NCBI RefSeq assembly: GCF_022695595.1
Contig: NZ_CP074380.1
Coordinates: 3,155,501 to 3,219,500 of the forward strand
Length of the DNA: 64,000 bases
Direction: 5' to 3'
Source of the DNA: Streptomyces sp. MST-110588
GTDB lineage: Bacteria > Actinomycetota > Actinomycetes > Streptomycetales > Streptomycetaceae
The notes under the pieces are model-generated. The model saw only the letters and a list, made by a program, of their open reading frames with translations, did not search any database and was not told the DNA's origin. Positions 55,218-64,000 of this stretch are shown piece after piece. Every line of letters begins with the position of its first letter. Within the stretch, counting starts at the first letter, position 1. A program made the position numbers and the translations under genes.

Positions 55218-57155
55218 GTGCGCTTTTCCCGAAGGACCAGAAGCGTTGTCATAGGTCTCGGCGGAGGCATGCTCGTCGCGGCGGGCATCGCCGCGACGGC
55301 GGTCGGTACGCCGTCCTCGTCCACCTCGGCATCGTCCTCCGCGTCGGCGGACCCCTCCGCCACGGTCGTCGCACCCGTCCCCCCGCCACCCGCGACACCC
55401 ACGCCTCTCCCGGTGGCCACGCACAATGTCACCAAGAAATGGACGAGCAAGGACGCGGAGAATTTCTGGACGGCGGCGCGTCTGGAATCCGCGACCGAGG
55501 TCGGGCCGCAGGGACCCCGTGGCGGCTCCGCAACCCGGGCGGAAACCAAGGGAGCGGCTCAGCCGCACACGATGACGCTCACGCGGCCGGCCGCCGCGAA
55601 GAAGGGCGCCGACGGGGAGTACTTCGACGGCACCCCGACGGTCGGTCTGCTCTTTCTCACCGGGGCGGGCATGGAGGCCCACTTCTGCACGGCCAGTGTC
55701 GTACAGAGCCCCGGCAGCAATCTGATTCTCACCGCCGCCCACTGCACCGGCGGTGACAACGCGATCTTCATTCCGCGCTATCAGCGGGGCAAGTCCGCGG
55801 ACGACCAGCCGCACGGCGCTTTCGCCGTCGACCGCTGGTTCCGGGACAGCCGTTACCGCGCGAACGACCGTGGCCCGATGTCCGATCTGGACTTCGCCTT
55901 CGCCAGGGTGAAGCCCAACACCAAGGGCGTGGAGGTCCAGAAGGCGACCGGCGGCGGCAACAAGCTGACCCGCACCCCCGGCTACAACAACTCCGTCTCG
56001 GTCATCGGGTACCCCAAGCACGCCTACAACCCCGGCGACCGGGCCCTGCGGTGCCCCAAGACGGCAACCACCCGGCTGACCGGCTACAAGCAGATGCGGA
56101 TGGAGTGCGGCGGCTTCTACGGCGGCACCTCGGGCAGCCCCTGGCTGCTGGACTTCAACGCCTCCACCGGCACCGGCAAGGTCATCGGCAACATCGGCGG
56201 CTGGAACGGCGGCGGCCCCGCCGGCGGCCCCGGCTACGACCGGATCTCCTTCAGCCCGTACTACGACGACGCGATCTTCAAGCTCTACGACGACGCCGTC
56301 AACAACCGCACGCCCCAGAACGGCCCCCGCCCCTACACCATGCACCGCGACGGCGGTTCGACCTGGGTCGGCGCCCAGAACCTGGCCACGGGCGACTACA
56401 CCGGCGACGGCAAGAGCGACATGATCGTGGTGTGGTCCACCGGTGAGGTCACGCTCTACACGGGCAACGGCCGCGGCGGGTTCAGCGGCGAGACCGTACT
56501 GAAGGCGAAGAACAAGACCTGGCCGATGGTCCGGTCGATCACCGGCGGCAACTTCGCCGGCGGTGGCCTGTCCGACCTGGTCGTGCGCTGGGTCGACGGC
56601 GAGGTGTCCCTCTACACGGACGTCTCCCCCGCCAACGGGCTCTCCAAAGAGACCGAGTTGAAGGCCAAGGGCGCCTGGAAGAACGTCACCGAGATCGTCG
56701 CGGGTCGCTTCAGCGGCAACAAGAAGACCGACGACCTCCTCGCACGCTGGTCCGACGGCAGGGTCACCCTCTACACGGACGTCGACGCCGGCGCGAAACT
56801 CAAGCGCGAGAAGCAGCTCCGGCCCAAGAGCGACGCGTGGAAGGGCGCCACGGTGCTCGCCTCCGGCGACTTCACGGGCAACGACAACTGGGACGTGCTG
56901 GTGCGCTGGAAGAACGGTGGGCTGACACTGTTCACGGACGTCAGCCAGTCCGCCAAGCTCGACAAGGGGCTCCAGATGAAGGGCGCGAACAACACCTGGC
57001 CCAGCGCAAGGCCCGCGACCGCCGGCAGCTTCTCCGCCAACGGCTACCCGGACGACCTCATCGTGCGGTGGATCGACGGAGAGGTCACGCTGTACTCCGA
57101 CAACGGCAAGAGCCTGGGCAAGGAAACCCAGCTCGTCCCCCCGAGGGTGAAGTAA
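55218..57155 (+). CDS. secreted trypsin-like serine protease with FG-GAP/VCBS-type repeats
   Basis: 645 residues from GTG 55218, with GAGAAGG five bases upstream. Signal peptide (MRFSRRTRSVVIGLGGGMLVAAGIAATAVG), a Ser/Pro linker, then an S1-type domain: His in LILTAAHCTGG, Asp in MSDLDFAFARV and Ser in GFYGGTSGSPWLL. From about residue 390 to the end are five repeats of about 50 residues patterned GDFTGDGxxDxxVRWxDGEVTLYTD, likely a beta-propeller or binding array. It is probably co-transcribed with the membrane protein four bases downstream. Substrate unknown. Confidence 0.9.
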   Translation: MRFSRRTRSVVIGLGGGMLVAAGIAATAVGTPSSSTSASSSASADPSATVVAPVPPPPATPTPLPVATHNVTKKWTSKDAENFWTAARLESATEVGPQGPRGGSATRAETKGAAQPHTMTLTRPAAAKKGADGEYFDGTPTVGLLFLTGAGMEAHFCTASVVQSPGSNLILTAAHCTGGDNAIFIPRYQRGKSADDQPHGAFAVDRWFRDSRYRANDRGPMSDLDFAFARVKPNTKGVEVQKATGGGNKLTRTPGYNNSVSVIGYPKHAYNPGDRALRCPKTATTRLTGYKQMRMECGGFYGGTSGSPWLLDFNASTGTGKVIGNIGGWNGGGPAGGPGYDRISFSPYYDDAIFKLYDDAVNNRTPQNGPRPYTMHRDGGSTWVGAQNLATGDYTGDGKSDMIVVWSTGEVTLYTGNGRGGFSGETVLKAKNKTWPMVRSITGGNFAGGGLSDLVVRWVDGEVSLYTDVSPANGLSKETELKAKGAWKNVTEIVAGRFSGNKKTDDLLARWSDGRVTLYTDVDAGAKLKREKQLRPKSDAWKGATVLASGDFTGNDNWDVLVRWKNGGLTLFTDVSQSAKLDKGLQMKGANNTWPSARPATAGSFSANGYPDDLIVRWIDGEVTLYSDNGKSLGKETQLVPPRVK

Positions 57156-57159
57156 CCGC

Positions 57160-57942
57160 ATGACACGTCCCTTCGTACGCCGCGCCGCCTCCGGGGCCTA
57201 CAGGGCTTCCGGAGACGGCGGGACCGGTCGGGTCGGTCGGACGGCACGGCCCGGTGGGCTCGCCGGGGCCGCCGGGCTCGTGCTGGCTCTGTCGGTGCTG
57301 TCCCTTTCGTCCGCCCCGCTCGCCGCCGCGGACGGCACGGACGGCACGGACGGGGGCGACTCCGGCATCGTCGTCCAGGACCCCGGCGTCCCCGCCCAGC
57401 GCGGCGCCGAGATCGTGCTGACCGCCACGCCCGGCCTGCTCTCGTTCGCCGACGGCAAGGGCCGGCTGACCCTTGAGTCGCCCGCCTTCACCGGGCCGGT
57501 GGTCGTGAGCGAGGAGCGGTTCAACGGCCGGGGTACGGCGCGGGTGCGATGTGACGTCAAGCCGGGGACGTACCCGGTGAAGCTGGTGGGCCCACGGGCT
57601 GCCGCCGCCGCGTCCAGCGGCCTGGGCCGTACGACGCTGACCGTGACCGCCAGGACGGACCCCGGCAACGAGCAGGCGTGCGCGGGGAAGCGGGGCCCGG
57701 ACGACAAGCCCGGACCCGACGAGAAGCACGGCTCCGGCAGGAAAGACGGCTCCGCCGCGCCGGGCACGGCGCACACGCCGACGGCCGGCTCCGAGAAGGG
57801 CTCCGGGGACCAGGGCGGCGGCGCTCTGGTTCCTGTGTCCGCGGGCGCGGCCGGAGCCCTCGTCCTCGTCGGCGGCGCCACCTTCGTCGTACGGCGCCGA
57901 CGGCGCACCGGGCCGTCCGGCCACGAACAGGACGGCCGTTAG
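57160..57942 (+). CDS. secreted, membrane-anchored protein with C-terminal TM
   Basis: 260 residues. Signal peptide (long, cleaved after APLAAA), then a beta-rich domain: AEIVLTATPGLLSFADGKGRLTLESPAFTGPVVV and VRCDVKPGTYPVKLVG. A Lys/Asp/Gly/Ser-rich linker leads to one membrane helix (GALVPVSAGAAGALVLVGGATFVV) and RRRRRT. There is no LPxTG or LAxTG motif, so anchoring is by the helix. It begins four bases after the protease stop codon, suggesting the two act together at the cell surface. Its stop overlaps the stop of the convergent exporter by four bases. Confidence 0.75.
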   Translation: MTRPFVRRAASGAYRASGDGGTGRVGRTARPGGLAGAAGLVLALSVLSLSSAPLAAADGTDGTDGGDSGIVVQDPGVPAQRGAEIVLTATPGLLSFADGKGRLTLESPAFTGPVVVSEERFNGRGTARVRCDVKPGTYPVKLVGPRAAAAASSGLGRTTLTVTARTDPGNEQACAGKRGPDDKPGPDEKHGSGRKDGSAAPGTAHTPTAGSEKGSGDQGGGALVPVSAGAAGALVLVGGATFVVRRRRRTGPSGHEQDGR

Positions 57943-59552
57943 GCCCTGTCGTCAACGGACGCCACGCAGACGGCGGGTACGGCCCTGCGGGGCACGGGCA
58001 CCCCCGCCCCCGGCACCGCGATGTCCCGCATCAGCAGCAGCGTGAGCAGGGCGAGGAGCCCCGCGACGGTGCCGGTCCAGGCGATGGCGGGTCCGGCCTC
58101 CGGGGCGCCGCACGCAGCCCCGCACACCGTCCCGTACCGCCCCGTCAGGGACTGGGCGCAGGCCAGGCCGAACGCGCCGCCGATCTGCTTGGTCAGGGCC
58201 GATCCCGCGGTGGCCGTGCCCATGTCGGCGGGCGGCACGCTGTTCTGCGCGGCGATCGTGATGCCGCCCATCGCCGGCCCGGTGCCCAGGCCCGTCAGCA
58301 GCAGGAAACCGCAGACCAGTACGAGGGGCGTCGAGGCGTCCAAGGCGAAGAATGCGGCGGTGCCGGCGGTGAGCAGGCCCGCTCCGGTCAGCAGCGCGGG
58401 TTTGACGCGTCCGCCGCGTACGACGGCGGACGCGGTGAGCCGGTTGCCCAGGGTCATGCCGATCAGCAGGGGCAGCAGCAACAAGCCCGAGCCGGTGGCC
58501 GAGTGGCCGCGTACGTACTGGAAGTACAGCGGCACAAACGCCCCTATGGGCAGGGCTGCGGCCTGGAAGAGGAACCCGGCGATCAGCAGCGCACCGTAGC
58601 CACGGTGGCGGAAGAGAGACAGCGGCAGCACGGGAACGGCCGCGCGCCGTTCGACCGGCACCAGCAGCGCCAGGAGGGCCAGACCGCCCAGCAGACAGCC
58701 CGCGACGGCCGGGTCGCTCCATGGGATCCGCTGTCCGTCGACCGTGTTGCCCTTGAGGCTGAGACCGGTCAGGGTCAGCGAGAGACCGGCGGTGAGCAGC
58801 GCGATTCCGGCCACGTCGAGCCGCCCGGCGACCAGGATCGGGGCCGGGGCCGGGCCGGCTGAGGGGACGCCCGACGGACCGGCCGACGGACCGGCCGGCG
58901 GACCACCCGACGGACCGGCGGGCCCGGTGGCCGGGCCCCGCTGCGGCAGTACGCGGGCCAGGACGGCCGCGGCGGCCAGTCCGAGGGGCAGATTGATCCA
59001 GAACGCCCAGCGCCAGCCCACGTGATCGGTGAGCAGGCCGCCGAGGACCGGCCCGCCCACCATGCCCAGGATCATCATCGCGGCCAGCACCGTCTGCATG
59101 CGGACCAGACCGTCGGAGCGGCCGGGCGGGTGGAGATCGCGGATCAGCGCCATGCCGAGGGTGAGCAGCGCGCCGGCGCCCAGGCCCTGCACCGCCCGGG
59201 CGACGATCAGCGTCTGTACGGACCCGGACAGCCCGCAGGCGAGCGAGCCGAGCAGGAAGAGGGCCAGTCCGCCGAGCAGCAGCCGCCGGCGCCCGTACAG
59301 GTCGGAGCAGCGCCCGTAGACCGGCACGCTCACCGAGGAGGTCAGCAGGTAGGCGGTCAGGAGCCAGACGTACCACGTGCCGGTTCCGCCGAGTTGGCCG
59401 ACGATGCGCGGCAGTGCGGTGCCGATCACGGTGCCGTCCAGCATGGCCAGGAACGCACAGGCCAGCAGGGCACAGGTCACCAGCTTCCGGCTGCGGCGGG
59501 ACAGGGAGTCGTACGCGTCGGGGAGCGATTGGTGCGCGTCAGTGGCGGACAT
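57939..59552 (-). CDS. DHA2-family MFS drug exporter (14 membrane segments)
   Basis: 537 residues from ATG 59552. Motifs: ACAFLAMLDGTVIGTALPRIVGQL (helix 1), YGRCSDLYGRRRLLLGG (motif A), IVARAVQGLGAGALLTLGMALI and GMVGGPVLGGLLTDHVGWRWAFWINLP (motif C). A Gly/Pro/Ser loop around residues 205-240 (repeated GPSG/GPAP) lies between helices 6 and 7. A 22-bp perfect palindrome sits just upstream of its start codon, with TACGGT as a possible -10 next to it. No regulator gene is adjacent. Confidence 0.87.
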   Translation of the reverse strand: MSATDAHQSLPDAYDSLSRRSRKLVTCALLACAFLAMLDGTVIGTALPRIVGQLGGTGTWYVWLLTAYLLTSSVSVPVYGRCSDLYGRRRLLLGGLALFLLGSLACGLSGSVQTLIVARAVQGLGAGALLTLGMALIRDLHPPGRSDGLVRMQTVLAAMMILGMVGGPVLGGLLTDHVGWRWAFWINLPLGLAAAAVLARVLPQRGPATGPAGPSGGPPAGPSAGPSGVPSAGPAPAPILVAGRLDVAGIALLTAGLSLTLTGLSLKGNTVDGQRIPWSDPAVAGCLLGGLALLALLVPVERRAAVPVLPLSLFRHRGYGALLIAGFLFQAAALPIGAFVPLYFQYVRGHSATGSGLLLLPLLIGMTLGNRLTASAVVRGGRVKPALLTGAGLLTAGTAAFFALDASTPLVLVCGFLLLTGLGTGPAMGGITIAAQNSVPPADMGTATAGSALTKQIGGAFGLACAQSLTGRYGTVCGAACGAPEAGPAIAWTGTVAGLLALLTLLLMRDIAVPGAGVPVPRRAVPAVCVASVDDRA

Positions 59553-59564
59553 GCCGGGTACCGT

Positions 59565-59586
59565 ACGGAGTGAGTACTCACTCCGT
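59565..59586. promoter_or_regulatory. 22-bp perfect palindrome, TetR-type operator without adjacent regulator
   Basis: ACGGAGTGAGT (59565-59575) followed directly by its exact reverse complement (59576-59586). It ends 13 bases before the exporter start codon and would overlap its promoter. Confidence 0.75.
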
Positions 59587-59754
59587 CAATGGCCGCCTGG
59601 CTGCCCCCACAGCCCCGCCCCCCACAGCACCGCCCCTCATCGACGCCCCATCGCCCCGTACCGCCCCAACCCCGCCCCCCTCCCGCCGATTTCGTGACCT
59701 GCCGGCTACTGACACGGGCCCCGCGCCCCGGTAGCGTCACGGACAGTTCGCGGC

Positions 59755-59770
59755 AGTGGACTACACCACT
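59755..59770. promoter_or_regulatory. DasR-like site upstream of msiK
   Basis: AGTGGACTACACCACT matches 14 of 16 positions of the dasA-type element AGTGGTCTAGACCACT, with perfect AGTGG/CCACT outer arms. It lies 63-78 bases before msiK. Binding is inferred. Confidence 0.6.
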
Positions 59771-59832
59771 CGCCGCGCCCCTCCTTTACTCGGATCGTCC
59801 GGCACGTTCCTGCCGGTGAAGGGACACACACC

Positions 59833-60984
<1,152 letters not shown>

Positions 60985-61438
60985 CGCGGGACGTGCGGCG
61001 GCGGTGCGCATATGGGCCAGCAGTGCTCTCCGTACGCGCGCCGCACGGTCTCGTGCGTTCTTCGTGCGTTCTTCGTGCGTTCTTCGTACGTGCCGCGCCG
61101 CGCCCGACGCGGCCAGGCGGACCAACGGCCCGGCGGCCGGACGACCCGCCCGGCCGCGCCCGCCGTCCGCCTGCCCCGGCCGTCCCGTACGGCGGTGCCG
61201 GACCTCCCGCCCGGCACCGCCGTCGCGCGTCCGGACGCCGCCGGAGAGCCGCTGTGAAGCCCTCGGGGGCTGCCGGGGAGCGGAAACCGCCCGGGTCCGG
61301 ACCATGTCGACAAATACCCCGGCACTCCCGCCTTTTCGATCCCTCGCGTCAACATCACAAGCGGACGACGGGCCATTCCGTCCCCCGATCTGATGACCAA
61401 ATGTCGCCAAATCATCACTCCTCGCTACCATCACGTCC
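60985..61438. other. spacer downstream of msiK; no gene seen
   Basis: GC-rich filler with an 11-bp triplet repeat at 61053-61085. The last 100 bases are AT-richer and carry a leaderless-type promoter for the next gene (TACCAT at 61426-61431). Confidence 0.55.
61053..61085. repeat. three perfect 11-bp tandem repeats
   Basis: GTGCGTTCTTC at 61053-61063, 61064-61074 and 61075-61085, without mismatch, 70 bases beyond the msiK stop codon. Confidence 0.9.
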
Positions 61439-61858
61439 GTGAACTCCGCAGCCCGCCGCATCGGCCGAACCCTCGCCCTCGTTCTCCCCGTCGTCCTCGT
61501 CCTCTCCGGGACTCTCGCGGTCACCCGCGTCCCGTGGGCGTCGCCGGCCGCGGAGACCCAGGTGCTGACCGCTTCCAACGCCTCCGCCTCCACCAAGGCC
61601 GGCTCCCGAGCGCCTCAGGACGTGCTCCGCGACCGGCTCCTGGTCGAGCTCCAGGAACGCAATCCCGGCGTCGCCCTGACCCACCTCCAAGAGGCCACCG
61701 ACGCCCGGCCCTCGCTGGCCAAGCACTGCGTCTCCATCGCCCGTGCGCTGGGCCGCGCGGCCGTCGCCAAGTACGGCGGCGCGGCGCACCGTGCCCAGGC
61801 GTGGTCCCGCCCCGTCTGCGATACGTCCTTCGCCTCCGGCGTCGCCTCGGCCCAGTGA
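61439..61858 (+). CDS. small secreted protein
   Basis: 139 residues from GTG 61439. N-terminal signal or anchor (RRIGRTLALVLPVVLVLSGTLAV), then a helical domain with LLVELQERNPGVALTHLQEA, HCVSIARALGRAAVAKYGGAAHRAQAWSRPVCDTSFASGVA; the two cysteines could form a disulfide. No family recognised. TACCAT lies seven bases before the GTG, so the message is probably leaderless. It runs with the nucleotidyltransferase gene 30 bases downstream. Confidence 0.7.
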   Translation: MNSAARRIGRTLALVLPVVLVLSGTLAVTRVPWASPAAETQVLTASNASASTKAGSRAPQDVLRDRLLVELQERNPGVALTHLQEATDARPSLAKHCVSIARALGRAAVAKYGGAAHRAQAWSRPVCDTSFASGVASAQ

Positions 61859-61888
61859 CCTTCGCTCGCACCGCATAGGGTGCGAACC

Positions 61889-62620
61889 ATGACAGCCGCC
61901 GCTCCGTACCCGCGACCCACGCAGGCGGTGGTCCTGGCCGGGGGCCAGGGCTCACGACTGCGTCCGTACACCGACGACCGCCCCAAGCCGATGGTCGAGA
62001 TTCCCGGCACCGGAACCCCGATCATCGGCCACCAGCTCGCCTGGCTGGCCGCGGAGGGTGTCACCGACGCCGTCGTCTCCTGCGGCCATCTCGCCGAGGT
62101 GCTCCAGGACTGGCTGTCCCAGGCACAACTCCCCCTGCGGGTCACGACCGTGGTCGAGCCCGAGCCGCTGGGCCGCGGCGGTGGACTGAAGTACGCGGCC
62201 TCGTCCCTGCCCCGGGCCGGCGAGCCGTGGTACGCCACCAACGGCGACATCTGGACCCGCTTCTCGCTCCGTGAGATGGCCGACTTCCACCACGAGCGCG
62301 ACGCGGACGCCACTTTGGCCCTCGCCCGGCCGCGCATCCCCTGGGGCGCCGTGGAGACCGACGAGTTCGGCCACGTACTGGACTTCATCGAGTCGCCGCC
62401 CTCCCCGTACCTGATCAACGCGGGTGTCTACGTCTTCTCCGCCGCCTTCGCGGACCTGCTCCCGGCCCGCGGCGACCACGAGCGCACCACGTTCCCGCGG
62501 CTGGCCCGTGAACGCCGGCTGGCGGGCTTCCCGCTGCCGCACGGGGCGTATTGGCGCGCCATCGACACCGCGAAGGACCTCACCGAGGCCGCCAAGGAAC
62601 TGGCCGCACAGGGCCGTTGA
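61889..62620 (+). CDS. sugar-1-phosphate nucleotidyltransferase-like protein
   Basis: 243 residues from ATG 61889. NTP-transferase fold: signature VVLAGGQGSRLRPYTDDRPKPMVEI at residues about 10-35, base/sugar contacts GHQLAWLAAEG, EPEPLGRGGGLKYA and the metal Asp in YATNGDIW, then VETDEFGHVLDFIESP and INAGVYVF. Lacks the C-terminal left-handed beta helix, so it is a short enzyme of the mannose-1-phosphate guanylyltransferase or glucose-1-phosphate transferase type; the nucleotide cannot be assigned. TAGGGT lies seven bases before the ATG (leaderless type). Confidence 0.85.
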   Translation: MTAAAPYPRPTQAVVLAGGQGSRLRPYTDDRPKPMVEIPGTGTPIIGHQLAWLAAEGVTDAVVSCGHLAEVLQDWLSQAQLPLRVTTVVEPEPLGRGGGLKYAASSLPRAGEPWYATNGDIWTRFSLREMADFHHERDADATLALARPRIPWGAVETDEFGHVLDFIESPPSPYLINAGVYVFSAAFADLLPARGDHERTTFPRLARERRLAGFPLPHGAYWRAIDTAKDLTEAAKELAAQGR

Positions 62621-62641
62621 GGCGGCCCTGACGGCTGCGTG

Positions 62642-62683
62642 GCATCGGGCGTCGGGCATCGGGCATCGGGCATCGGGCATCGG
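62642..62683. repeat. six tandem 7-bp repeats (GCATCGG)
   Basis: GCATCGG is repeated six times in register from 62642; the second copy is GCGTCGG. Just beyond the 3' end of the nucleotidyltransferase gene. Confidence 0.85.
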
Positions 62684-62830
62684 GTTCCGCCGGTAGGTCC
62701 GTACGGTCGCACCGGACCCCGTACGCGCCTGCTGAAGGCACCCAAGCGGGCCCGGCCCCGTTTCCCATGCCTCCCGGCGTCCCAGCCCCCTCAAGGGCCC
62801 CTGGCGGGCCCACACCCTCACACACCAGGA

Positions 62831-62874
62831 ATCCGCCCGCCCCCACCGTCACAGGACGCTGGAGGCGGGCGGAT
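62831..62874. terminator. hairpin terminator between convergent genes
   Basis: 11-bp stem (ATCCGCCCGCC, 62831-62841, with 62864-62874) with a 22-base loop, lying between the nucleotidyltransferase gene and the convergent DoxX gene. Confidence 0.6.
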
Positions 62875-62932
62875 CCGCGTACGGAGCAGGGAGCCCCGGC
62901 CCGGCATGCCGTGCGCCGCGCCGTATGGCGTA

Positions 62933-62970
62933 CGCCGTACGACGTACGCCATGCCCTACGTCGTACGGCG
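62933..62970 (-). terminator. hairpin next to the DoxX gene stop, with a competing fold
   Basis: 14-bp perfect stem (CGCCGTACGACGTA, 62933-62946, with 62957-62970) and ten-base loop, immediately after the minus-strand DoxX gene. A second stem, GTACGCCAT (62944-62952) with ATGGCGTAC (62924-62932), uses part of the same bases, so the two folds exclude each other. A simple terminator is the likeliest role. Confidence 0.65.
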
Positions 62971-62977
62971 CGTGGAT

Positions 62978-63988
62978 TCAGCCGAACAGGCCGCCCAGCG
63001 TGCCGCGGCTGCTGGAACCGCCGCCGCCGGAACCGCCCGAGCTGCCGCCCGACGTACCGCCGGTCGTGCCACCGCCGGTGCCGCCCGCCGAGGCCGGGGG
63101 CCGGGTCGTCGGCGCCGGGGCCCGCGTGGACGCCGTGTGCCGCGGGGGCCTGACGCTGGGGCGCTCGGGCTGTGCGGCTCCGCTGACGCTGCCGGTCGCC
63201 CGTGCCGTGCCCGGCGCGGGGACCACCGGCGTGGTGGGGGTCCCCGCCGCGCTGGACGCGCCCGCGGAGGGCGTGTCGCCGTGCCGCGGCACCTTCGACG
63301 GACGCTGCTGACTGGGCCGCTGCGAGCCGACCTCCTTCTTCGGCCGGGGCAGCGGCGAGCCGGGCAGGTTGTTGGTCGCGGGTTCGCCGGGCCGCGGTAC
63401 GGGCGGTACCGAGGAGGACCGTACGGCGCCGCCCAGCACCGAGCCGACCAGCAGCGTCAGACCGGCGACCACGCCCGTCATCGTCGCGCCGCGGCGCAGC
63501 ACCCGGCGGCGCAGCGCCGACAGTTCCACGCGCGGGCCCAGTCGCCGCCACGCCTCTCCGGCCAGCCGCGCGTCCATGGAGTACACGGGCGCGCCGGCGA
63601 TGACCAGCGGGCTCCAGGCGGCGAGGTAGATGATGTCCGGCGCGTCGTACACGGGCACGTTGCGCCAGCTCACCGTCATCAGCAGGGCCGCGGAGAGCAG
63701 CGCCCCGATCGACGCGGCGAGCCGCTGCCACAGCCCGCACATGGTCAGCACGCCCACCACGACCTGGAGGAAGGCCACCGTCAGCCCGGCGCCGACCGGA
63801 TGGGAGAGCGCGAGGTCGCGCAGGGGCACGGCCAGCTCCCAAGGGTGGAGCGAGGTGAGCCACTTGACCATGGAGCCGCGCTTGCCGCCGTCGAAGTACA
63901 CCGGGTCGCAGAGCTTTCCCATGCCCGCGTAGACGGTGATGAGTCCGAGGAAGACCCGCAGCGGCAGCAGCACCACGCCGAGGTTCAT
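62978..63988 (-). CDS. DoxX-family membrane protein
   Basis: 336 residues. The N-terminal 190 residues carry about five membrane segments in DoxX arrangement: LRVFLGLITVYAGMGKLCDPVYFDGG, GLTVAFLQVVVGVLTMCGLW, GALLSAALLMTVSW, PDIIYLAAWSPLVIAGA and GVVAGLTLLVGSVLGGAV. The last 140 residues are a Pro/Ser/Thr/Gly-rich extracellular-type tail ending in Gly/Ser repeats. Some DoxX proteins support thiosulfate or redox metabolism; role here unknown. GDA-like low complexity in the tail may make its exact length unreliable. Confidence 0.82.
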   Translation of the reverse strand: MNLGVVLLPLRVFLGLITVYAGMGKLCDPVYFDGGKRGSMVKWLTSLHPWELAVPLRDLALSHPVGAGLTVAFLQVVVGVLTMCGLWQRLAASIGALLSAALLMTVSWRNVPVYDAPDIIYLAAWSPLVIAGAPVYSMDARLAGEAWRRLGPRVELSALRRRVLRRGATMTGVVAGLTLLVGSVLGGAVRSSSVPPVPRPGEPATNNLPGSPLPRPKKEVGSQRPSQQRPSKVPRHGDTPSAGASSAAGTPTTPVVPAPGTARATGSVSGAAQPERPSVRPPRHTASTRAPAPTTRPPASAGGTGGGTTGGTSGGSSGGSGGGGSSSRGTLGGLFG

Positions 63989-64000
63989 CCGGCGCCCGGG

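Noticed and set aside
60993-61442. open frames after msiK
   Set aside because: Low-complexity Arg/Pro translations through an 11-bp repeat tract with no conserved motif.

Overview
The window is chromosomal DNA of a Streptomyces (or very close relative). The evidence is very high G+C, frequent GTG starts, GC-rich hairpin terminators and an actinobacterial gene set: GroEL2 with CIRCE operators, MsiK, a CdgB-type GGDEF protein, actinobacterial HelD, DUF3263, DUF4031, TerD and a sortase-E LAxTG surface protein. From memory, gene order from msiK at the right to groEL2 and murQ in the middle runs opposite to the S. coelicolor SCO4240-SCO43xx region. Almost everything looks like core or conserved chromosome; no prophage, CRISPR array, integrase, transposase or secondary-metabolite cluster is visible.

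Layout. 1-5.1 kb: end of an iron-siderophore binding protein, a HAAS-domain membrane protein and an XPB-associated helicase-domain protein, the last two each broken by a single-base homopolymer frameshift, with an 800-base spacer holding a strong 18-bp inverted repeat between them. 5.1-19.7 kb: three efflux-type MFS genes, two of them with adjacent regulators (MarR, ArsR) and visible operators; the XPB helicase and HelD; a GT87 mannosyltransferase-like protein; CutC; an HD protein. 19.8-22.3 kb: an LAxTG surface protein and two small conserved proteins. 22.4-26.1 kb: an N-acetylmuramic acid operon (leaderless RpiR regulator, MurQ, PTS EIIBC). 26.2-31 kb: groEL2, a cold-shock protein, a CysO/MoaD-like sulfur carrier ending in Gly-Gly-Cys, and threonine synthase behind a SAM-I riboswitch. 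31-35 kb: GpgS, OtsA and OtsB (compatible solutes). 35-40.3 kb: aminosugar catabolism (orphan sugar-binding lipoprotein, nagK, nagA, a PfkB kinase) with DasR-like sites.

40.3-50.3 kb: a CBM35 membrane protein, CdgB, a flavin reductase, an ArfB-type rescue factor, TerD, an XRE regulator with a second-type methionine aminopeptidase, a GDSL hydrolase and a pentapeptide protein. 50.6-54.3 kb: an FAD oxidoreductase, a SoxR-box-controlled quinone oxidoreductase and an M24 peptidase. 54.4-59.6 kb: tRNA-Thr(TGT), then a secreted trypsin-like protease with five FG-GAP-type repeats and its membrane partner, and a DHA2 efflux gene with a large orphan palindrome. 59.8-64 kb: msiK, a small secreted protein, a sugar nucleotidyltransferase and a DoxX protein.

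Two themes tie the window together. First, cell-wall and chitin sugar recycling: murQ/murP, nagKA, the sugar-binding lipoprotein and MsiK lie on one segment, with DasR-like sites in front of nagK, the binding protein, msiK and, unexpectedly, cutC. Second, unusually many intergenic spacers hold exact-period short tandem repeats (20 bp x 8, 23 bp x 6, 22 bp x 2, 17 bp x 2, 11 bp x 3, 7 bp x 6). No wholly new multi-gene system was found; the best leads are regulatory DNA and these repeat arrays.
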